A stretch of 64,000 nt of DNA from Lota lota (taxonomy: Eukaryota; Chordata; Actinopteri; Gadiformes; Lotidae): the NCBI GenBank assembly GCA_026745465.1, contig JACYXH010000473.1, positions 7,738,191 through 7,802,190 of the forward strand, given 5' to 3'. This document shows positions 12,801-21,800 of this stretch, one piece after another (the first letter of the stretch is position 1; each line of letters begins with the position of its first letter). The notes under the pieces are model-generated. The model did not search any database. It had not been told where the DNA came from and saw only the letters and a list, made by a program, of their open reading frames with translations. The translations under genes were made by a program, and so were the position numbers.

Positions 12801-15800
12801 AATGACTGGAAAAAGAAACTGCTTTCAGCTGAAAGAGCAGTGACTGGATACACAGATCCTCACTCCGGTAAGACCATTTCTTTGTTCCAGGCCTTGCAGA
12901 AGGACCTCATCGTAAAGGAACATGGCGTTCGTCTCCTGGAAGCACAAATCGCTACAGGTGGCATCATAGATCCGGTGCACAGCCACAGAGTGCCAGTAGA
13001 GATCGCCTACCAGAGAGGGTACTTTGATGAGAAAATGAACCAGATCTTGTCTGATCCTGACGATGACACCAAGGGCTTTTTCGACCCAAACACACATGAG
13101 AACCTCACCTATCTCCAGCTGGTGGAGAGATGCATCAGAGATCCACGAACAGGGTTGAGTCTGCTGGTCATTGCAAAGAAGGGAGAGTTTTACTTTTTTG
13201 TTGATGAGGCAACAAAACTCATTCTGAAATCTACAACAACGACTCGAGCTGGAGGAAAATACCAAGGAAAGACTGTTTCTCTGTGGGACCTGCTGCACTC
13301 CAAGTACATCACTGAAGAGAAAAGGAGGGAGCTGGTCCAGCAGTACAAGTCTGGAGCCATCAACATTGAACGCTTCCTGGAGATCATAGTCACCATCATT
13401 CAGCAGCAGACCACAACAACCACAACACCCTCAATGGTATATAGCACACCTCCAGAAATTGACTCAAATGTCAGCATCACCAAAACCACCATCACCACAA
13501 CCACAGCTACCAATTCCACTCACAGTAATACCTTCCATGGAATCAGAAAAGACGTCAGTGCTAATGAGCTCCTGGAATCTAAAATCATTGACAAGAAGCT
13601 CTTTGAAGATCTCAACACAGGAAAGGTCACTGTGACAGAAGTCAGCGAGATGGACTCGGTGCGCAAGTACTTGGAGGGAACCAACAGTATTGCAGGGGTG
13701 TACCTTCAGTCCAACAAAGAAACCATGAGCATCAACCAGGCCAAGTCCAAGGGTCTGCTCACCCCTGGAACTTCCCTGGTCCTGCTTGAGGCCCAAGCAG
13801 CCACTGGCTTCATCATAGACCCAGTGAATAACAAGAAACTCTCAGTAGAAGAAGCTGCAGCTCAAGGTGTGATTGGCAATGACTGGAAAAAGAAACTGCT
13901 TTCAGCTGAAAGAGCAGTGACTGGCTACACAGATCCTCACTCCGGTAAGACCATTTCTTTGTTCCAGGCCTTGCAGAAGGACCTCATCGTAAAGGAACAT
14001 GGCGTTCGTCTCCTGGAAGCACAAATCGCTACAGGTGGCATCATAGATCCGGTGCACAGCCACAGAGTGCCAGTAGAGATCGCCTACCAGAGAGGGTACT
14101 TTGATGAGAAAATGAACCAGATCCTGTCTGATCCTGACGATGACACCAAGGGCTTTTTCGACCCAAACACACACGAGAACCTCACCTATCTCCAGCTGGT
14201 GGAGAGATGCATCAGAGATCCACGAACAGGGTTGAGTCTGCTGGTCATTGCAAAGAAGGGAGAGTTTTACTTTTTTGTTGATGAGGCAACAAAACTCATT
14301 CTGAAATCTACAACAACGACTCGAGCTGGAGGAAAATACCAAGGAAAGACTGTTTCTCTGTGGGACCTGCTGCACTCCAAGTACATCACTGAAGAGAAAA
14401 GGAGGGAGCTGGTCCAGCAGTACAAGTCTGGAGCCATCAACATTGAACGCTTCCTGGAGATCATAGTCACCATCATTCAGCAGCAGACCACAACAACCAC
14501 AACACCCTCAATGGTGTATAGCACACCTCCAGAAATTGACTCAAATGTCAGCATCACCAAAACCACCATCACCACAACCACAGCTACCAATTCCACTCAC
14601 AGTAATACCTTCCATGGAATCAGAAAAGACGTCAGTGCTAATGAGCTCCTGGAATCTAAAATCATTGACAAGAAGCTCTTTGAAGATCTCAACACAGGAA
14701 AGGTCACTGTGACAGAAGTCAGCGAGATGGACTCGGTGCGCAAGTACTTGGAGGGAACCAACAGTATTGCAGGGGTGTACCTTCAGTCCAACAAAGAAAC
14801 CATGAGCATCAACCAGGCCAAGTCCAAGGGTCTGCTCACCCCTGGAACTTCCCTGGTCCTGCTTGAGGCCCAAGCAGCCACTGGCTTCATCATAGACCCA
14901 GTGAATAACAAGAAACTCTCAGTAGAAGAAGCTGCAGCTCAAGGTGTGATTGGCAATGACTGGAAAAAGAAACTGCTTTCAGCTGAAAGAGCAGTGACTG
15001 GATACACAGATCCTCACTCCGGTAAGACCATTTCTTTGTTCCAGGCCTTGCAGAAGGATCTCATCGTAAAGGAACATGGCGTTCGTCTCCTGGAAGCACA
15101 AATCGCTACAGGTGGCATCATAGATCCGGTGCACAGCCACAGAGTGCCAGTAGAGATCGCCTACCAGAGAGGGTACTTTGATGAGAAAATGAACCAGATC
15201 CTGTCTGATCCTGACGATGACACCAAGGGCTTTTTCGACCCAAACACACACGAGAACCTCACCTATCTCCAGCTGGTGGAGAGATGCATCAGAGATCCAC
15301 GAACAGGGTTGAGTCTGCTGGTCATTGCAAAGAAGGGAGAGTTTTACTTTTTTGTTGATGAGGCAACAAAACTCATTCTGAAATCTACAACAACGACTCG
15401 AGCTGGAGGAAAATACCAAGGAAAGACTGTTTCTCTGTGGGACCTGCTGCACTCCAAGTACATCACTGAAGAGAAAAGGAGGGAGCTGGTCCAGCAGTAC
15501 AAGTCTGGAGCCATCAACATTGAACGCTTCCTGGAGATCATAGTCACCATCATTCAGCAGCAGACCACAACAACCACAACACCCTCAATGGTATATAGCA
15601 CACCTCCAGAAATTGACTCAAATGTCAGCATCACCAAAACCACCATCACCACAACCACAGCTACCAATTCCACTCACAGTAATACCTTCCATGGAATCAG
15701 AAAAGACGTCAGTGCTAATGAGCTCCTGGAATCTAAAATCATTGACAAGAAGCTCTTTGAAGATCTCAACACAGGAAAGGTCACTGTGACAGAAGTCAGC

Positions 15801-18800
15801 GAGATGGACTCGGTGCGCAAGTACTTGGAGGGAACCAACAGTATTGCAGGGGTGTACCTTCAGTCCAACAAAGAAACCATGAGCATCAACCAGGCCAAGT
15901 CCAAGGGTCTGCTCACCCCTGGAACTTCCCTGGTCCTGCTTGAGGCCCAAGCAGCCACTGGCTTCATCATAGACCCAGTGAATAACAAGAAACTCTCAGT
16001 AGAAGAAGCTGCAGCTCAAGGTGTGATTGGCAATGACTGGAAAAAGAAACTGCTTTCAGCTGAAAGAGCAGTGACTGGCTACACAGATCCTCACTCCGGT
16101 AAGACCATTTCTTTGTTCCAGGCCTTGCAGAAGGACCTCATCGTAAAGGAACATGGCGTTCGTCTCCTGGAAGCACAAATCGCTACAGGTGGCATCATAG
16201 ATCCGGTGCACAGCCACAGAGTGCCAGTAGAGATCGCCTACCAGAGAGGGTACTTTGATGAGAAAATGAACCAGATCCTGTCTGATCCTGACGATGACAC
16301 CAAGGGCTTTTTCGACCCAAACACACACGAGAACCTCACCTATCTCCAGCTGGTGGAGAGATGCATCAGAGATCCACGAACAGGGTTGAGTCTGCTGGTC
16401 ATTGCAAAGAAGGGAGAGTTTTACTTTTTTGTTGATGAGGCAACAAAACTCATTCTGAAATCTACAACAACGACTCGAGCTGGAGGAAAATACCAAGGAA
16501 AGACTGTTTCTCTGTGGGACCTGCTGCACTCCAAGTACATCACTGAAGAGAAAAGGAGGGAGCTGGTCCAGCAGTACAAGTCTGGAGCCATCAACATTGA
16601 ACGCTTCCTGGAGATCATAGTCACCATCATTCAGCAGCAGACCACAACAACCACAACACCCTCAATGGTATATAGCACACCTCCAGAAATTGACTCAAAT
16701 GTCAGCATCACCAAAACCACCATCACCACAACCACAGCTACCAATTCCACTCACAGTAATACCTTCCATGGAATCAGAAAAGACGTCAGTGCTAATGAGC
16801 TCCTGGAATCTAAAATCATTGACAAGAAGCTCTTTGAAGATCTCAACACAGGAAAGGTCACTGTGACAGAAGTCAGCGAGATGGACTCGGTGCGCAAGTA
16901 CTTGGAGGGAACCAACAGTATTGCAGGGGTGTACCTTCAGTCCAACAAAGAAACCATGAGCATCAACCAGGCCAAGTCCAAGGGTCTGCTCACCCCTGGA
17001 ACTTCCCTGGTCCTGCTTGAGGCCCAAGCAGCCACTGGCTTCATCATAGACCCAGTGAATAACAAGAAACTCTCAGTAGAAGAAGCTGCAGCTCAAGGTG
17101 TGATTGGCAATGACTGGAAAAAGAAACTGCTTTCAGCTGAAAGAGCAGTGACTGGATACACAGATCCTCACTCCGGTAAGACCATTTCTTTGTTCCAGGC
17201 CTTGCAGAAGGACCTCATCGTAAAAGAACATGGCGTTCGTCTCCTGGAAGCACAAATCGCTACAGGTGGCATCATAGATCCGGTGCACAGCCACAGAGTG
17301 CCAGTAGAGATCGCCTACCAGAGAGGGTACTTTGATGAGAAAATGAACCAGATCCTGTCTGATCCTGACGATGACACCAAGGGCTTTTTCGACCCAAACA
17401 CACACGAGAACCTCACCTATCTCCAGCTGGTGGAGAGATGCATCAGAGATCCACGAACAGGGTTGAGTCTGCTGGTCATTGCAAAGAAGGGAGAGTTTTA
17501 CTTTTTTGTTGATGAGGCAACAAAACTCATTCTGAAATCTACAACAACGACTCGAGCTGGAGGAAAATACCAAGGAAAGACTGTTTCTCTGTGGGACCTG
17601 CTGCACTCCAAGTACATCACTGAAGAGAAAAGGAGGGAGCTGGTCCAGCAGTACAAGTCTGGAGCCATCAACATTGAACGCTTCCTGGAGATCATAGTCA
17701 CCATCATTCAGCAGCAGACCACAACAACCACAACACCCTCAATGGTATATAGCACACCTCCAGAAATTGACTCAAATGTCAGCATCACCAAAACCACCAT
17801 CACCACAACCACAGCTACCAATTCCACTCACAGTAATACCTTCCATGGAATCAGAAAAGACGTCAGTGCTAATGAGCTCCTGGAATCTAAAATCATTGAC
17901 AAGAAGCTCTTTGAAGATCTCAACACAGGAAAGGTCACTGTGACAGAAGTCAGCGAGATGGACTCGGTGCGCAAGTACTTGGAGGGAACCAACAGTATTG
18001 CAGGGGTGTACCTTCAGTCCAACAAAGAAACCATGAGCATCAACCAGGCCAAGTCCAAGGGTCTGCTCACCCCTGGAACTTCCCTGGTCCTGCTTGAGGC
18101 CCAAGCAGCCACTGGCTTCATCATAGACCCAGTGAATAACAAGAAACTCTCAGTAGAAGAAGCTGCAGCTCAAGGTGTGATTGGCAATGACTGGAAAAAG
18201 AAACTGCTTTCAGCTGAAAGAGCAGTGACTGGATACACAGATCCTCACTCCGGTAAGACCATTTCTTTGTTCCAGGCCTTGCAGAAGGACCTCATCGTAA
18301 AAGAACATGGCGTTCGTCTCCTGGAAGCACAAATCGCTACAGGTGGCATCATAGATCCGGTGCACAGCCACAGAGTGCCAGTAGAGATCGCCTACCAGAG
18401 AGGGTACTTTGATGAGAAAATGAACCAGATCCTGTCTGATCCTGACGATGACACCAAGGGCTTTTTCGACCCAAACACACACGAGAACCTCACCTATCTC
18501 CAGCTGGTGGAGAGATGCATCAGAGATCCACGAACAGGGTTGAGTCTGCTGGTCATTGCAAAGAAGGGAGAGTTTTACTTTTTTGTTGATGAGGCAACAA
18601 AACTCATTCTGAAATCTACAACAACGACTCGAGCTGGAGGAAAATACCAAGGAAAGACTGTTTCTCTGTGGGACCTGCTGCACTCCAAGTACATCACTGA
18701 AGAGAAAAGGAGGGAGCTGGTCCAGCAGTACAAGTCTGGAGCCATCAACATTGAACGCTTCCTGGAGATCATAGTCACCATCATTCAGCAGCAGACCACA

Positions 18801-21800
18801 ACAACCACAACACCCTCAATGGTATATAGCACACCTCCAGAAATTGACTCAAATGTCAGCATCACCAAAACCACCATCACCACAACCACAGCTACCAATT
18901 CCACTCACAGTAATACCTTCCATGGAATCAGAAAAGACGTCAGTGCTAATGAGCTCCTGGAATCTAAAATCATTGACAAGAAGCTCTTTGAAGATCTCAA
19001 CACAGGAAAGGTCACTGTGACAGAAGTCAGCGAGATGGACTCGGTGCGCAAGTACTTGGAGGGAACCAACAGTATTGCAGGGGTGTACCTTCAGTCCAAC
19101 AAAGAAACCATGAGCATCAACCAGGCCAAGTCCAAGGGTCTGCTCACCCCTGGAACTTCCCTGGTCCTGCTTGAGGCCCAAGCAGCCACTGGCTTCATCA
19201 TAGACCCAGTGAATAACAAGAAACTCTCAGTAGAAGAAGCTGCAGCTCAAGGTGTGATTGGCAATGACTGGAAAAAGAAACTGCTTTCAGCTGAAAGAGC
19301 AGTGACTGGATACACAGATCCTCACTCCGGTAAGACCATTTCTTTGTTCCAGGCCTTGCAGAAGGACCTCATCGTAAAAGAACATGGCGTTCGTCTCCTG
19401 GAAGCACAAATCGCTACAGGTGGCATCATAGATCCGGTGCACAGCCACAGAGTGCCAGTAGAGATCGCCTACCAGAGAGGGTACTTTGATGAGAAAATGA
19501 ACCAGATCCTGTCTGATCCTGACGATGACACCAAGGGCTTTTTCGACCCAAACACACACGAGAACCTCACCTATCTCCAGCTGGTGGAGAGATGCATCAG
19601 AGATCCACGAACAGGGTTGAGTCTGCTGGTCATTGCAAAGAAGGGAGAGTTTTACTTTTTTGTTGATGAGGCAACAAAACTCATTCTGAAATCTACAACA
19701 ACGACTCGAGCTGGAGGAAAATACCAAGGAAAGACTGTTTCTCTGTGGGACCTGCTGCACTCCAAGTACATCACTGAAGAGAAAAGGAGGGAGCTGGTCC
19801 AGCAGTACAAGTCTGGAGCCATCAACATTGAACGCTTCCTGGAGATCATAGTCACCATCATTCAGCAGCAGACCACAACAACCACAACACCCTCAATGGT
19901 ATATAGCACACCTCCAGAAATTGACTCAAATGTCAGCATCACCAAAACCACCATCACCACAACCACAGCTACCAATTCCACTCACAGTAATACCTTCCAT
20001 GGAATCAGAAAAGACGTCAGTGCTAATGAGCTCCTGGAATCTAAAATCATTGACAAGAAGCTCTTTGAAGATCTCAACACAGGAAAGGTCACTGTGACAG
20101 AAGTCAGCGAGATGGACTCGGTGCGCAAGTACTTGGAGGGAACCAACAGTATTGCAGGGGTGTACCTTCAGTCCAACAAAGAAACCATGAGCATCAACCA
20201 GGCCAAGTCCAAGGGTCTGCTCACCCCTGGAACTTCCCTGGTCCTGCTTGAGGCCCAAGCAGCCACTGGCTTCATCATAGACCCAGTGAATAACAAGAAA
20301 CTCTCAGTAGAAGAAGCTGCAGCTCAAGGTGTGATTGGCAATGACTGGAAAAAGAAACTGCTTTCAGCTGAAAGAGCAGTGACTGGATACACAGATCCTC
20401 ACTCCGGTAAGACCATTTCTTTGTTCCAGGCCTTGCAGAAGGACCTCATCGTAAAAGAACATGGCGTTCGTCTCCTGGAAGCACAAATCGCTACAGGTGG
20501 CATCATAGATCCGGTGCACAGCCACAGAGTGCCAGTAGAGATCGCCTACCAGAGAGGGTACTTTGATGAGAAAATGAACCAGATCCTGTCTGATCCTGAC
20601 GATGACACCAAGGGCTTTTTCGACCCAAACACACACGAGAACCTCACCTATCTCCAGCTGGTGGAGAGATGCATCAGAGATCCACGAACAGGGTTGAGTC
20701 TGCTGGTCATTGCAAAGAAGGGAGAGTTTTACTTTTTTGTTGATGAGGCAACAAAACTCATTCTGAAATCTACAACAACGACTCGAGCTGGAGGAAAATA
20801 CCAAGGAAAGACTGTTTCTCTGTGGGACCTGCTGCACTCCAAGTACATCACTGAAGAGAAAAGGAGGGAGCTGGTCCAGCAGTACAAGTCTGGAGCCATC
20901 AACATTGAACGCTTCCTGGAGATCATAGTCACCATCATTCAGCAGCAGACCATAACAACCACAACACCCTCAATGGTATATAGCACACCTCCAGAAATTG
21001 ACTCAAATGTCAGCATCACCAAAACCACCATCACCACAACCACAGCTACCAATTCCACTCACAGTAATACCTTCCATGGAATCAGAAAAGACGTCAGTGC
21101 TAATGAGCTCCTGGAATCTAAAATCATTGACAAGAAGCTCTTTGAAGATCTCAACACAGGAAAGGTCACTGTGACAGAAGTCAGCGAGATGGACTCGGTG
21201 CGCAAGTACTTGGAGGGAACCAACAGTATTGCAGGGGTGTACCTTCAGTCCAACAAAGAAACCATGAGCATCAACCAGGCCAAGTCCAAGGGTCTGCTCA
21301 CCCCTGGAACTTCCCTGGTCCTGCTTGAGGCCCAAGCAGCCACTGGCTTCATCATAGACCCAGTGAATAACAAGAAACTCTCAGTAGAAGAAGCTGCAGC
21401 TCAAGGTGTGATTGGCAATGACTGGAAAAAGAAACTGCTTTCAGCTGAAAGAGCAGTGACTGGATACACAGATCCTCACTCCGGTAAGACCATTTCTTTG
21501 TTCCAGGCCTTGCAGAAGGACCTCATCGTAAAAGAACATGGCGTTCGTCTCCTGGAAGCACAAATCGCTACAGGTGGCATCATAGATCCGGTGCACAGCC
21601 ACAGAGTGCCAGTAGAGATCGCCTACCAGAGAGGGTACTTTGATGAGAAAATGAACCAGATCCTGTCTGATCCTGACGATGACACCAAGGGCTTTTTCGA
21701 CCCAAACACACACGAGAACCTCACCTATCTCCAGCTGGTGGAGAGATGCATCAGAGATCCACGAACAGGGTTGAGTCTGCTGGTCATTGCAAAGAAGGGA